Notes: generated by a model not told the origin, from the letters alone. Shown: positions 1 through 8,278, numbered from the stretch's first letter. The stretch is DNA of 63,546 nucleotides from Luteibacter yeojuensis (GCF_000964085.1 NZ_JZRB01000013.1:1-63546), one strand, 5' to 3'. A program made the numbers and translations.

Positions 1-1314
1 ACCCACGCCACCCCCACCCGCCAGCGCGTAGCCCTTGCGGTAGCGCGCCGCCAGGCCCTCGCGCTCCGCCCATTGCGGGAACACCAGCAACGTGCCGCTG
101 TTGCCCGTGTCGATGCCGAAGATGCCGCGCCTGCCATCGAGCGCGCCCTCCACCACGGGCATATCGAACGTGAAACGCAGGGGTATCCGCTCGCCCTGCA
201 ACGGCAGGTGCTTCTGCAGATCGAACGGCACGAGGCCGAGCTGGCCGCGGTCGTAGTCGAACGTGACCACGAAGCGCTCGAAGACCTCCAGGCCCAGGAT
301 GCCGGCGATCGGTTCGCGCTCGCCACGGTCGGCGAAGCTGAAACCGAAGGGCATGACGAGGAAGGTCTGGTCGCGCAACTCGGCGTTGCCGAGCGCCAGC
401 GATTTCACAGGCGCGTAGGTGATCGCCATGGAGCCGGGCCCCGACCCCGTGCTTACGCCCTTGCCTTGCCCCTTGATGCCAAGCGCCTTGGCCGTCGTTT
501 CGGTGAGGATGGCATGGCCCCCGGTATCGAGGATGAAGGGCATCGGTTTCGATCCATTGATCGATGCCTCCACCAGCAGTGCGCCACCTTCGAGCAGCAG
601 GGGGGTGTTCGCGCCCTTCGCACCGTTGCGCATCGTGACGTCGCCGGGGAGTAGCGGCGGCCTTGCCAGCGCCTTCGCCATCGCGGGCCCCGCTGGTGTG
701 TCGTAGCGGGTGATGCGGATGCTCTCGCGGCTGTCCTCGGTGCCGCTATCGGTCTTCGCCAGCGTCTCCATGCGGTAAGGCAGCGCCGCGCCGTTCGTGT
801 CGCGGTAATCCGCGTAATCACGTGTCACCGTGAGGAACGACACGCGCCAGGTCGCCCGGACCAGGTGCCCGGTTGTCTGGTCGAACCACAGCGTGGCCTC
901 CCGGCCGCCGGGCGGCGTCGCCACGGTGCGGCGCAGGTCCATGCCACGCTCGCGCGTCACGACGGATGGCCCCATCACGGCGCTATCGGGGTCCAGCCAC
1001 CCAAAGCCGAGCAGCCAGGCCTCGGTGACCGCCACGGTCTTCGCCTCGGCCGAATCGAAGGGATGCAACGCACCCGAGACATCCTGGTGCCATCGGCCGG
1101 CGGCGTCGGCGCCATCGGCATAGCGGCGGGCCGGGTGCGCGACGCTGACGCGCCATGCGCCGGCGCGGGGGTCGACGGCCTCGGTCCAGGTGCTTTCGAG
1201 GCCCTCGCTCACCAGCGTTCCGTTGGCCACGAACGCGGCGGGCCGGGTGGCCTCCGCGGCAAGCGCGCCGCATGCGGCGGCAACGAGGGACAGGAACAGC
1301 AGGATCCGATGCAT
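1..1314 (-). CDS. Secreted retropepsin-like aspartyl protease (3' end outside window)
   Basis: The frame opens at an ATG (1312-1314) and stays open for 438 codons to the window edge, so the C-terminus is missing. The N-terminus MHRILLFLSLVAAACGALA is a signal peptide, so the protein acts in the periplasm or envelope. Two aspartyl-protease active-site motifs are visible: FILDTGGHAILT near residue 263 and FGIDTGNSGTLLVFPQW near residue 400. This matches the two-domain pepsin/retropepsin-like family (gag-polyprotein aspartyl protease type) common in Xanthomonadales. The first ~230 residues resemble the extra N-terminal domain such proteins carry. The substrate is unknown. The upstream neighbour is a 440-bp gap with no convincing gene. 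The family call is firm; the physiological role is not. Confidence 0.85.
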   Translation of the reverse strand, partial: MHRILLFLSLVAAACGALAAEATRPAAFVANGTLVSEGLESTWTEAVDPRAGAWRVSVAHPARRYADGADAAGRWHQDVSGALHPFDSAEAKTVAVTEAWLLGFGWLDPDSAVMGPSVVTRERGMDLRRTVATPPGGREATLWFDQTTGHLVRATWRVSFLTVTRDYADYRDTNGAALPYRMETLAKTDSGTEDSRESIRITRYDTPAGPAMAKALARPPLLPGDVTMRNGAKGANTPLLLEGGALLVEASINGSKPMPFILDTGGHAILTETTAKALGIKGQGKGVSTGSGPGSMAITYAPVKSLALGNAELRDQTFLVMPFGFSFADRGEREPIAGILGLEVFERFVVTFDYDRGQLGLVPFDLQKHLPLQGERIPLRFTFDMPVVEGALDGRRGIFGIDTGNSGTLLVFPQWAEREGLAARYRKGYALAGGGGVG

Positions 1315-1756
1315 GGGGCACGCCTCCGCCTGGGTTCCCCGGCATTCTAGGCGCCCCGCGATGCGCCGCCATCATCCGTTAGGACGGGGGTGCCTCAGGG
1401 CTTCGTTCATGGGAACACCCTACGCAACGTTGGCCACGCCCGATGCCAGCGGATTCGAGAGAACGCTGCGGAATCGGCACACGGCCGCCAGGTGCTCCCG
1501 CGCCTCGGGAGAAAGCCACCCAAGCAATTCCACCATCGCGCGGTGTCGCTCATACAGGTCGGGGCGCTGGACGATCGGCAATCGGTGCCATATCTGGACT
1601 TCCCGCTGTGCTCCCCTCCTCACACGCTCGACGTGAGTGATGGGCCCCGGGGTATCTTTTTGCGAAAGAGAATTCTAGGCACGCCGCCCTGGGCGGTAAG
1701 CCGGCTAATGCTTCAAGCCATGTGCGCCTGCGGCGCTACGTCATGTCAGGGAAAAC
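1315..1756. other. Intergenic region, no convincing gene
   Basis: This 442-bp stretch separates the protease gene from the thiamine-uptake operon; both neighbours are on the minus strand. The part around 1640-1700 is more AT-rich than its surroundings. The only protein-like frame is a 67-codon minus-strand GTG-initiated frame at 1420-1623, containing ERHRAMVELLGWLSPEAREH. It has no clear ribosome binding site and I recognise no family. It could be a small hypothetical gene or a remnant. No terminator hairpin with a T-run stands out. Confidence 0.3.
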
Positions 1757-2338
1757 TCACCCTGTGAGTTCTACCGCGCGCTCGCGCCGCCACGCGCGCC
1801 AGCCAAAGGCAGCAAGTACCACGAAGCCCGCATAAAGCACCGCCGTGATGGGCAGGGACTTGTACACATACTCGCCCACGTAGATCACGTCGACGGCGAT
1901 CCAAAGCCACCACGCCGCGGCGTGCCGCCGTGCCTGCCACCATTGCGCTACCAGGCTGAACGATGTCAGCGCAGCGTCGAGCCACGGAAGCGATGCATCG
2001 GTCCACCGATGCATGGCGTAGCCGAGCGCCAGCGCGGCCGCCGTGCCGACCGCCAGATGCAGCGTGGCGCTTCGCGTGCCCAGTGCCGCTACGCGCACAT
2101 GGCCACTGCCATCGAGGTTACGCATCCACCGGTGCCAGCCATAAACGATGAGCAGCGCGAACACCACCTGCAGCAGCGTATCGGAGTACAGCTTTGCGTC
2201 CACGAAGATCCACGCGTACGCCACCACCGATACCAGGCCCACGGGCCAGCACCACGGGCTGCGCCGCGCGGTCAGCCACACACCCGCCGCGCTGACCAGC
2301 GCGGCGGCTAGCTCGAAGAACGAGAGTTCAAAGTTCAT
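1757..2338 (-). CDS. pnuT: PnuC/PnuT-family permease, probably thiamine transporter
   Basis: The protein has 193 residues and about seven hydrophobic segments, with the W-x-x-W signature (YGWHRWM near residue 66) of PnuC vitamin transporters. Members of this fold move nicotinamide riboside (PnuC), riboflavin (PnuX) or thiamine (PnuT) by facilitated diffusion across the inner membrane, trapped by phosphorylation. The ATG lies inside the 3' end of the TonB-dependent receptor gene (11-bp overlap), so the two are co-transcribed and probably translationally coupled. A TPP riboswitch heads the operon, which points to thiamine as substrate. This is inference from regulation, not from substrate-site residues. 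A cognate thiamine kinase is not adjacent downstream, but an APH-fold kinase lies just upstream of the riboswitch. Confidence 0.85.
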   Translation of the reverse strand: MNFELSFFELAAALVSAAGVWLTARRSPWCWPVGLVSVVAYAWIFVDAKLYSDTLLQVVFALLIVYGWHRWMRNLDGSGHVRVAALGTRSATLHLAVGTAAALALGYAMHRWTDASLPWLDAALTSFSLVAQWWQARRHAAAWWLWIAVDVIYVGEYVYKSLPITAVLYAGFVVLAAFGWRAWRRERAVELTG

Positions 2339-4523
2339 AGGTCATCGACAGGCGGGCGAGCCGCGGCATGCCGGGGAACAGGTAGCTGTCACCGCCGGAT
2401 GAGCCGGTATCGCGCCAGTAGAAGTGGTTGAAGACGTTGTCGACGCTGAGGCGCCAAGTCATGGCGTGGCCGCCCACGGTGGTGGCGAAGCGAAGGCCTG
2501 CATCGAACACATGGTACGCCGGCACGCGCGTGGCACCATCGGGCGTGGCCACGTTGCTGCTGGCGTAGCGCCAGCCGCCCAGCACGGCAAGGCCCTGCGC
2601 GAACGGCAGGCTGTAGTCGGCGTACACGGCGGTGCGATAGCGTGGCACGTTGACCACCTGGTGGCCCTCGTACGCGGCCGTGCCGGTGTTGTCCGCACGC
2701 GCACGGATGACATTGGCGCTGGCGGTGAGGCGCAGGTTCTCGGTGACACGGCCGGCGAGGTTCACTTCCACGCCGGTATGCACTTCCTGGCCACGCTGGA
2801 CGAACGTGAAGCCGGCCTCCGTGTCATCGGGCTGGGCAAACTGGTAGGGCTGGCTGATGCGGTAGACCGCAGCCTGCACATCCAGCGCATCGTTGACCGC
2901 ATATTTCGCACCGGCTTCGAGCTGGCGCGAATGCAGGGGCGGCAAGGTGGTGCCATCGTTCGATGTCCAGTACGGCGCGGCGCGGCCCAGCGCGAGCCCT
3001 TCGCCGTAGCTCACGTACGTGGTCAGCGCGGTGGCCGGCTGCCACAGCACGGCGGCTTGCGGCAGCGTCTTCGTCATGCGCGTATCGCGCTCGAGCACGC
3101 CCGTGTCGTCATAGGCACGCTCGTGCAGCTTCACGAAACGCGCGCCGGCAAGCACCTGCCAGGTATCTGACAGGTGCACCCGATCGATCGCGAACAGCGT
3201 GCGCTGCCAGCTGGTGAGCCGGCGGGCGGATGGCCCCGGCTGGTTCGGCGATGGGGCGAACACGGGCACCACCGGGTCGTCGATGTTCGCCGTGCCCACG
3301 TAGTCGTATACGTCCGGCCGCTGGTCGACCGTGCGCCGGAACGACGTGGCACCCACGTTGAGCTCGTGGTCGATGGCGCCCGTGGCGAACGCACCGGTGA
3401 GCGAGGCGCGCACCTCGTCGTTCTGGCGGGTGTCGTCGGGGCTGCGGTAATCGTAGACGTCGTAATCGCCGTTTGGGGCGAAGAAATACCCTGGCGTGGC
3501 ACCGCTGGCGCACGACGGGGCATAGAAGCAGCCATACGCGAATGCGACGTTGTCGTCGATCACCGTGTGGCTGTGGCCGGCGGACAACTGCATGTTCCAC
3601 TGGTCGGTGAAACGGTAGTTGAAGCGCAGCGATGTGTTGCTGGAATCGATGCCGACGGGGCGCTGCCACGGCTGGTAGCCCAGCAGGCGCGTGCGGCTCG
3701 CGTGGCTGGGAATGGTCGTGCCGCCCAGCAGCTGGTAGCCCGATGCCGAACGCCCGCCGCTGGTCTGGTAGTCCGTATCCAGCAGCAGCGTGGCCTTGTC
3801 GGTGATCTTCCAGTCCGCGGCGAGGGAAAGGAAGCTGCGGCGTGCATCGGTATGCTCCACCACGCCGTGGGTTTCTTCATGCGCGGCGTTGACGCGCATG
3901 CCGAACGTCGGCGTGAACCATGTGCCGAGGTCGAGGGCTTCGTACGCCGAGCCGTGCGAATCGGTACCTAGCGTGACCTCATGGACCTCCGCGGGCCGCT
4001 TGCTCACGTAGTTCACCAGGCCACCCGGCTCGACGACGCCCGCCTCGAGGCCGCCCAGGCCTTTCAGCACTTCGACCCGCGCCTTGCCCTCCAGCGCCAG
4101 CAACTGCTCCGCCGACATGATCATGCCGTTGAAACGGAAGCCCGTGGCCAGGTCGAGGGGGAAGCCACGGATCGATACGTCCTGGTAGTAGCCTGCCGGC
4201 GCGTAGTTGTCGTTGATGGCGGCATCGCCGCGAACCAGTTCGCTGAGGGAACGCGGCTGGCGGTCATCGATCTGCGCGCGGGTGATCACCGTGATGGCGG
4301 CCGGCGTGTCGTGCAGCGGTGCGCTGCCAAAGCTCCCGAAGGTATCGAGCTGCGAGTCGGCGGCGCGGTAGCCTTCGCTGGTGGTGGCGCGCACGTCGAT
4401 GGACGGCAGCGTGCGGGCCTGCTGCGGCGCGTCGTCCGCGGCGCGCACGGCGGGGGCGAGGGCGAGCAGCAAGGCCAGGGCGATCGGGGTACGGTTCACG
4501 GTCATCTTCGTCATTGGGGGCAT
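2328..4523 (-). CDS. TonB-dependent outer-membrane receptor, TPP-controlled (thiamine uptake)
   Basis: This 731-residue protein has a cleavable signal peptide (LALLLALAPAVRA), a plug domain starting near residue 60 (DTPAAITVITRAQIDDRQP, then VSIRGF) and a beta-barrel ending in an aromatic-rich C-terminal strand (RLARLSMTYEL). It resembles siderophore-type TonB receptors of the FhuA/FcuA class. Its control by a TPP riboswitch argues that it imports thiamine or a precursor across the outer membrane, handing it to the overlapping PnuC-type permease. Several ATGs (4523, 4514, 4505) could start it. The first in-frame ATG is used here because no Shine-Dalgarno sequence discriminates. A GC hairpin lies just upstream at 4536-4553. 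The family call is sure; the ligand is inferred. Confidence 0.93.
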   Translation of the reverse strand: MPPMTKMTVNRTPIALALLLALAPAVRAADDAPQQARTLPSIDVRATTSEGYRAADSQLDTFGSFGSAPLHDTPAAITVITRAQIDDRQPRSLSELVRGDAAINDNYAPAGYYQDVSIRGFPLDLATGFRFNGMIMSAEQLLALEGKARVEVLKGLGGLEAGVVEPGGLVNYVSKRPAEVHEVTLGTDSHGSAYEALDLGTWFTPTFGMRVNAAHEETHGVVEHTDARRSFLSLAADWKITDKATLLLDTDYQTSGGRSASGYQLLGGTTIPSHASRTRLLGYQPWQRPVGIDSSNTSLRFNYRFTDQWNMQLSAGHSHTVIDDNVAFAYGCFYAPSCASGATPGYFFAPNGDYDVYDYRSPDDTRQNDEVRASLTGAFATGAIDHELNVGATSFRRTVDQRPDVYDYVGTANIDDPVVPVFAPSPNQPGPSARRLTSWQRTLFAIDRVHLSDTWQVLAGARFVKLHERAYDDTGVLERDTRMTKTLPQAAVLWQPATALTTYVSYGEGLALGRAAPYWTSNDGTTLPPLHSRQLEAGAKYAVNDALDVQAAVYRISQPYQFAQPDDTEAGFTFVQRGQEVHTGVEVNLAGRVTENLRLTASANVIRARADNTGTAAYEGHQVVNVPRYRTAVYADYSLPFAQGLAVLGGWRYASSNVATPDGATRVPAYHVFDAGLRFATTVGGHAMTWRLSVDNVFNHFYWRDTGSSGGDSYLFPGMPRLARLSMTYEL

Positions 4524-4535
4524 GGACGAAGCGAC

Positions 4536-4553
4536 GGCGGCCACGGGGCCGCC
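4536..4553 (-). promoter_or_regulatory. Hairpin in the riboswitch expression platform
   Basis: Between the TPP aptamer and the receptor start codon the minus-strand RNA can form a perfect 7-bp GGCGGCC/GGCCGCC stem with a 4-nt loop. There is no following U-run, so it is not an intrinsic terminator. It may be part of a translational or Rho-dependent expression platform. The role is inferred from position only. Confidence 0.45.
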
Positions 4554-4584
4554 ACCCAGGGAGACGGACGACGACCGTGGCTCT

Positions 4585-4665
4585 GCAAGCTCCCTACGCC
4601 GGTACTAACCGGGTCAGGTTCCAAGGGACTCTCTCAGCCCGGCAACGCCAGGCACCCCCGCTTCA
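4585..4665 (-). promoter_or_regulatory. TPP riboswitch (THI element)
   Basis: Read on the minus strand, the region carries the hallmark conserved blocks of the THI box in order: GGGGGTGCC, then CTGAGAGAG, then ACCTGACCCGGTTAGTACC, then GGCGTAGGGA. A short closing helix pairs AAGC (4660-4663) with GCTT (4587-4590). The TPP aptamer binds thiamine pyrophosphate and switches off downstream expression. Downstream lie the TonB-dependent receptor and the PnuC-type permease. The aptamer begins only a few bases after the stop of the upstream phosphotransferase gene, which itself is outside the switch. Confidence 0.95.
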
Positions 4666-4671
4666 AGACCC

Positions 4672-5823
4672 CTATTGAACCACGAAACCGCGGCGCGCGT
4701 GTCGAATCGTGGCCAGGAAGGCCTGGCCATGTGGCGTGGCGAACCAGGCGGCATGGCCGTGCAGGAAGGTATGCCATGCCACGTCGGCGTGGTCGCCACG
4801 GCGGGTGACCCCCTCGAAATACTCCACTTCCGAGAGGGCGAAATCGACGTGGACCAGGGGCAGCAGGCTCGCGATGGCGCGCAGGTCGTCGTCGCCGAGC
4901 GGCCGCACGGCGTGGTACCCGGCCAGCAGCGCGCAGGCCAGGTCGCCACGGCCGATGTCACCACGTGCGATATCGAGCCAGGCGATGGCATTGCGCTCGA
5001 TCGCCGTCGCGATGTCGAACCACGCGAACGTGGCTGCGCACAGCCCGGCGTCGAGGACCTCGGTGATGGCCGCATCGTCGGTGGCATCGCTCCAGCACAG
5101 GTTGGAGACGTGCCAGTCGCCGTGCGTCCAGAGGCGCGGTGGCTCGCCGATGGCGTCACGCATCGCGGCGTGCCATGGCGCCAGCGTGGCGTGCAGCGCC
5201 GCGTGCCAGTCGCGTGCGCGGAGGTAGGTGGCGAGCGCCGGGCGCTCGTCGAGCTGTGCTTCCAGCGCGGCGACGGGATCGCGCGCGCCCAGTATCTCGG
5301 CGCGGGCGACAAGGATATGCGTGCCGCGCTGGGGGGCGTCGAAGCCCTCGGCTGCGAGGTGCAACCGCGCAAGCATGGCACCCGCGGCTTCGGCATGCTG
5401 GCGCCCGCCGACTGGCGACCACGAGAACGCGTCGCGGTAGATATCCTGCCCGCGGGCGAGCGCGTGCACCTCATAAACCCAATCGCCCTCGGTGAACACG
5501 GTATGGCCAGCCGCGTCGGCGTAAGGCGCGGGCATGGGCACCCCGCCCGCGCGCAGGTGCGCCGCGTACGCGTGCTCCTCGGCCAGCGTGGCCACCGAAC
5601 GCACGGCCACATGGTGGCGTTTGACGAACACCACCCCCGTGGTGGTTTCGACCAGCGCGGCGGCCGACAGCGGGCGCGGCGAGCGCCATGGCATGCCGCG
5701 GAAGCCCCCCGCGCCGACAACGCGTTCGAGCACCGGCGCCACCTCGCTGGCGGCCAGCGGTGGCCAGTCTGGCGGTAGTTCATCGCCGGCAAGGCCATGC
5801 GCGAGGTGGGCGTCGTCGATCAT
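4672..5823 (-). CDS. Aminoglycoside phosphotransferase (APH)-family kinase
   Basis: The 383-residue protein has the APH/choline-kinase fold: an N-lobe lysine in GVVFVKRHHVAVR near residue 65, the catalytic Brenner loop THGDWHVSN near residue 224, and a metal-binding Asp in VLDAGLCAATFAWFD about 20 residues later. Substrates of this superfamily include antibiotics, choline, homoserine and thiamine. The gene starts 19 bp after bufC1 ends, so it could be read through from the bufferin operon. It ends 6 bp before the TPP aptamer, which makes a thiamine-salvage kinase tempting, but the gene is not under the switch. The ATG at 5821-5823 starts the conserved part. The substrate is unknown. Confidence 0.85.
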   Translation of the reverse strand: MIDDAHLAHGLAGDELPPDWPPLAASEVAPVLERVVGAGGFRGMPWRSPRPLSAAALVETTTGVVFVKRHHVAVRSVATLAEEHAYAAHLRAGGVPMPAPYADAAGHTVFTEGDWVYEVHALARGQDIYRDAFSWSPVGGRQHAEAAGAMLARLHLAAEGFDAPQRGTHILVARAEILGARDPVAALEAQLDERPALATYLRARDWHAALHATLAPWHAAMRDAIGEPPRLWTHGDWHVSNLCWSDATDDAAITEVLDAGLCAATFAWFDIATAIERNAIAWLDIARGDIGRGDLACALLAGYHAVRPLGDDDLRAIASLLPLVHVDFALSEVEYFEGVTRRGDHADVAWHTFLHGHAAWFATPHGQAFLATIRHARRGFVVQ

Positions 5824-5842
5824 CGCGCCAGTGTAGCCCGCG

Positions 5843-6580
5843 TCAGCCGTCGACGAGGCCCTGCACGATGCCATCGTCGACCCAGCTGCGCAGCAACGCG
5901 CCGGCCTGCCGCGCGGCGGTGTCGGGTTCGTGCAGGCGGGTCAGCGCTTCGCACATCTCGCCAAATGTGGCGCCGGCCAGCGCCAGGTCGAGGCAGGTGC
6001 ATTCCGGCGCCAGCATGCTGGTGAAGCGCGGGGAGAAATCACGCCGCCATACACGCACGCCGGCGTCCACGTCGAAGACCTCCGCGGCGGGCGGCATGGA
6101 CTCGTTGTTGAGCGCATGCCATATCGCCGTGGCGTTGGTGCGTGTCCAGCGGAACCGCAGCGTGGGCACGAAGCGGAAGCCCGTGGCCTCCCAATCCGCC
6201 GAGACGAGGCCATCGACGCCGATCGGCTCGGCGTCCGCGCCAGAGAACGCGCGGCGCAGGTGCCAGTCGAGCCAGGCAAGCTCCGCGATCTCGGGGTCGG
6301 CGGGGTAATGCGTGTCGAGCGACTCGATGAAGCTTTCGCCGTAGGCATCGAGTGTCCACGACGCGGGCGGCGTCGAGGCGACATAGGATTCCGCCAGCTC
6401 GTCGAAGACGCCATCGCCCAGCCACAAGCGTGTCTTCGCATACGTGTCGCGCAACGACGACACGAGTTGCGAACGGTAGTTGTTGGTGTAGACCGCCATG
6501 CCGCGACCATCGAGGCCGCTGATCGCGGGGGCACCCCGCAGCGTGGCGGCGAAACGTTCCTGGAGATCGCGCAGGTTCAT
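5843..6580 (-). CDS. bufC1: BufC-type partner protein of MNIO oxidase (DUF2063), cassette 1
   Basis: The 245-residue protein carries an N-terminal DUF2063 domain, with the typical opening LQERFAATLRG followed by YTNNYRSQLVSSLRDTYAKT. In bufferin and other MNIO-RiPP pathways this family binds the DUF692 oxidase and helps recruit the precursor peptide. The start ATG overlaps the stop of the upstream DUF692 gene (ATGA), showing translational coupling. Together with bufA1 and bufB1 it completes a full cassette. The assignment to a bufferin pathway rests on the gene order and on the precursor, and is strong. The name follows the bufferin nomenclature. Confidence 0.9.
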   Translation of the reverse strand: MNLRDLQERFAATLRGAPAISGLDGRGMAVYTNNYRSQLVSSLRDTYAKTRLWLGDGVFDELAESYVASTPPASWTLDAYGESFIESLDTHYPADPEIAELAWLDWHLRRAFSGADAEPIGVDGLVSADWEATGFRFVPTLRFRWTRTNATAIWHALNNESMPPAAEVFDVDAGVRVWRRDFSPRFTSMLAPECTCLDLALAGATFGEMCEALTRLHEPDTAARQAGALLRSWVDDGIVQGLVDG

Positions 6581-7416
6581 GCGGCCCTCCGCGATAGCGC
6601 CATGATGGCGCGGGCATGGTCCAGTTCGGCGAGCAGCTCCGCCAGCGGCGGGATATGGTCGTCGCGCTCGATCATCACGGCGACGGGCCCGAGGCGCGCG
6701 GCGAAGCGGGCGAACAGGGCCCAGACGGGGTCGGGCACGGGGGCGTCGTGGGTATCCACCAGCATTTCGCGGCCCTGGCTGTGGCCGGCGAGGTGCACCT
6801 GGCGCACGCGCTCGAGCGGCAGCCTGTCCACCCACGCGGCGGGGTCGAGTCCATGGTTGGTGGCGCTGACGAAGATATTGTTCACGTCGAGCAGAAGGTA
6901 ACACCCTGTTTGTTTACAAAGTGCGTCGAGGAACACGGCCTCGTCGAAGCCCGGCTCGGCCATGTGCAGGTACGTGGAGGGGTTTTCGAGCACCAGCGGC
7001 CTGCCGAGGATATCCTGCGCCTGGCGGACGTTCGCCGCGACCACGGCGAGAGCCTCCTCGGTGTAGGGCAGCGGCAGCAGGTCGTGGCTCTGGAAGCCGC
7101 CCACGGCTGTCCAGCAGAGGTGGTCGGAGACCCACAGCGGCTCGATGCGATCGGCAAGCCCGCGCAGGCGGCGCAGGTAGTCGGGATCCACGCCGTCGGT
7201 GGAACCGATGTTCATGGAGACGCCGTGCAGCGCCACCGGGTGGCGTTCACGGACGCGGGCGAGGATATCGAGCGGGCGCCCGCCCTCTACCATGAAGTTT
7301 TCCGAGATCACCTCGACGAAGTCGACGGGCTGCGTCGTGGAGATGAAGTCGGCGTAGTGAGGCACCCGCAGGCCAAGCCCGAAACCACCGAACGAGGGCA
7401 AGCCAGCCTGGGTCAT
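6577..7416 (-). CDS. bufB1: MNIO-family DUF692 oxidase, bufferin maturase, cassette 1
   Basis: The 279-residue DUF692 protein is a TIM-barrel multinuclear non-haem iron oxidative enzyme. Probable iron ligands are visible in the family motifs: LHGVSMNIGS, WVSDHLCW, VLENPSTYL, LLLDVNNIF, VHLAGH, VDTHDAP and MIERDDHIPP. The family modifies cysteines of ribosomal peptides, for example to thiooxazoles in bufferins or oxazolone/thioamide groups in methanobactin. Here the substrate should be the Cys-rich BufA1 encoded 61 bp upstream. A strong GC hairpin separates the two genes. It overlaps bufC1 by four bases. The enzyme acts in the cytoplasm before precursor export. Confidence 0.95.
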   Translation of the reverse strand: MTQAGLPSFGGFGLGLRVPHYADFISTTQPVDFVEVISENFMVEGGRPLDILARVRERHPVALHGVSMNIGSTDGVDPDYLRRLRGLADRIEPLWVSDHLCWTAVGGFQSHDLLPLPYTEEALAVVAANVRQAQDILGRPLVLENPSTYLHMAEPGFDEAVFLDALCKQTGCYLLLDVNNIFVSATNHGLDPAAWVDRLPLERVRQVHLAGHSQGREMLVDTHDAPVPDPVWALFARFAARLGPVAVMIERDDHIPPLAELLAELDHARAIMALSRRAA

Positions 7417-7435
7417 GGAAGGGCTCCGGGTGCAT

Positions 7436-7460
7436 GCCCGGCCGCACGCTGCGGCCGGGC
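7436..7460 (-). other. Intercistronic hairpin between bufA1 and bufB1
   Basis: A perfect 10-bp inverted repeat (7436-7445 with 7451-7460, all G/C, 5-nt loop) lies about 17 bases after the bufA1 stop and before bufB1. There is no T-run, so it is unlikely to be an efficient intrinsic terminator. It could stabilise the bufA1 transcript end or give partial attenuation, so that precursor is made in excess over maturase. The role is inference. Confidence 0.6.
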
Positions 7461-7477
7461 GGGATCATGATGCCAGC

Positions 7478-7747
7478 TTATTTCGCGGGCGGCGTGGTGC
7501 TGCCGCCCTGGGCCGTGCATTCGCTGGCCGAGACGGCCTTGAAGCCCTGGCCCTTGCAATCGTTCTGGCCCTTGCACGCGTGGTTGCCCGACTTGCAGTC
7601 GGAGGTGCCCTTGCAGCTGTTGATGCCGTAACAGTGCACGGTCTTGCCGGCGGGCTGCTCGGCCGCCTGGGCGGGTGCGCTGATGGCGGCGACGGAAACG
7701 GCGAACAGGGCGGCTGCGGCGGCGACGCTGTGGGTGGCGGTATTCAT
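7478..7747 (-). CDS. bufA1: Bufferin-type Cys-rich precursor peptide 1 (DUF2282-like)
   Basis: The 89-residue protein has a Sec-type signal peptide (MNTATHSVAAAAALFAVSVAAISAPAQA) followed by a short core with six cysteines in CYGINSCKGTSDC, HACKGQNDCKGQG and ASEC. The repeated C-K-G triplets are the hallmark of the bufferin/DUF2282 family, whose cysteines are modified by the neighbouring DUF692 enzyme and which bind copper in the periplasm. The start at 7747 follows a GGAGAA ribosome binding site. A GTAACC-N16-CGAA promoter element lies 43-68 bp upstream. Its Cys pattern differs from that of BufA2, so the two precursors probably receive different patterns of modification. Confidence 0.92.
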   Translation of the reverse strand: MNTATHSVAAAAALFAVSVAAISAPAQAAEQPAGKTVHCYGINSCKGTSDCKSGNHACKGQNDCKGQGFKAVSASECTAQGGSTTPPAK

Positions 7748-7789
7748 CGGGGTTCTCCAGGTGGTGGTGCCATGGGTGGCTTGGGTAAG

Positions 7790-7815
7790 TTCGCCGCGGG
7801 TGGCGCGGCGGTTAC
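7790..7815 (-). promoter_or_regulatory. ECF sigma promoter of bufA1 (GTAACC-N16-CGAA)
   Basis: On the minus strand GTAACC (7815-7810) and CGAA (7793-7790) are separated by exactly 16 bases, preceded by TTGT. The same bipartite element, with the same spacing, occurs before bufA2 and before the sigma gene. It fits the recognition sequence reported for the SigF-NrsF regulon of Caulobacter. It predicts a transcript start near 7783 and a leader of about 36 nt. It also implies that cassette 1 can be transcribed on its own and not only by read-through from cassette 2. Confidence 0.85.
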
Positions 7816-7828
7816 AACGCACGAACAA

Positions 7829-8266
7829 CTAGCGGATGCGCAGCGCGTGGTCGAGCGACACGCGGCCGCCACCGCGCGCGATGAGGTATAGCAGGATCGC
7901 GGCCCACGAAAGGTGCGTTGGCCACGCATCCGGATACACGAAGATCTCGATGATCGTGGTCATGCCCAGCAACACGGCCGCGGACAGGCGCGTGGCCAGG
8001 CCCAGCACCAACAACATGGGCACGAACGTTTCGACGTATGCGGCCATGTGCGCCGCGACCACGGGGGGCACGAGGGGCAAGCGGTATTCGTCCATGAACA
8101 ACTGGTAGGTGCTGTCGGTGAGGGTCAGGAAACCCTCGACCTTGGTCCGGCCTGACTGGAAGAAAATGGCGGCGATGGCGACGCGCGCGACGAGCGCAAG
8201 GACGTCGTGCGTCACGCATTGCTCGATGCGCTCGGCGAGGCTGTTCCAGCGGCTACGCAGGGGCAT
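7829..8266 (-). CDS. DoxX-family membrane protein of the bufferin locus
   Basis: The 145-residue protein has four predicted membrane segments and the DoxX-family opening [22 protein letters not shown]. DoxX proteins are found in DUF2282/DUF692/DUF2063 operons (for example gigT in the gold-induced gig operon of Cupriavidus, and some buf operons), where their job is not settled; electron transfer or membrane anchoring has been suggested. It lies 12 bp after bufC2 and before the internal bufA1 promoter, so it is the last gene of cassette 2. The ATG at 8264-8266 is the natural start. Confidence 0.9.
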   Translation of the reverse strand: MPLRSRWNSLAERIEQCVTHDVLALVARVAIAAIFFQSGRTKVEGFLTLTDSTYQLFMDEYRLPLVPPVVAAHMAAYVETFVPMLLVLGLATRLSAAVLLGMTTIIEIFVYPDAWPTHLSWAAILLYLIARGGGRVSLDHALRIR

Positions 8267-8278
8267 GGTCGGGTTCCT

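Noticed and set aside
1420-1623. 67-codon minus-strand frame in the first gap
   Set aside because: Composition is plausible but there is no ribosome binding site, no recognised family and a GTG start; kept only as a mention in the gap entry.
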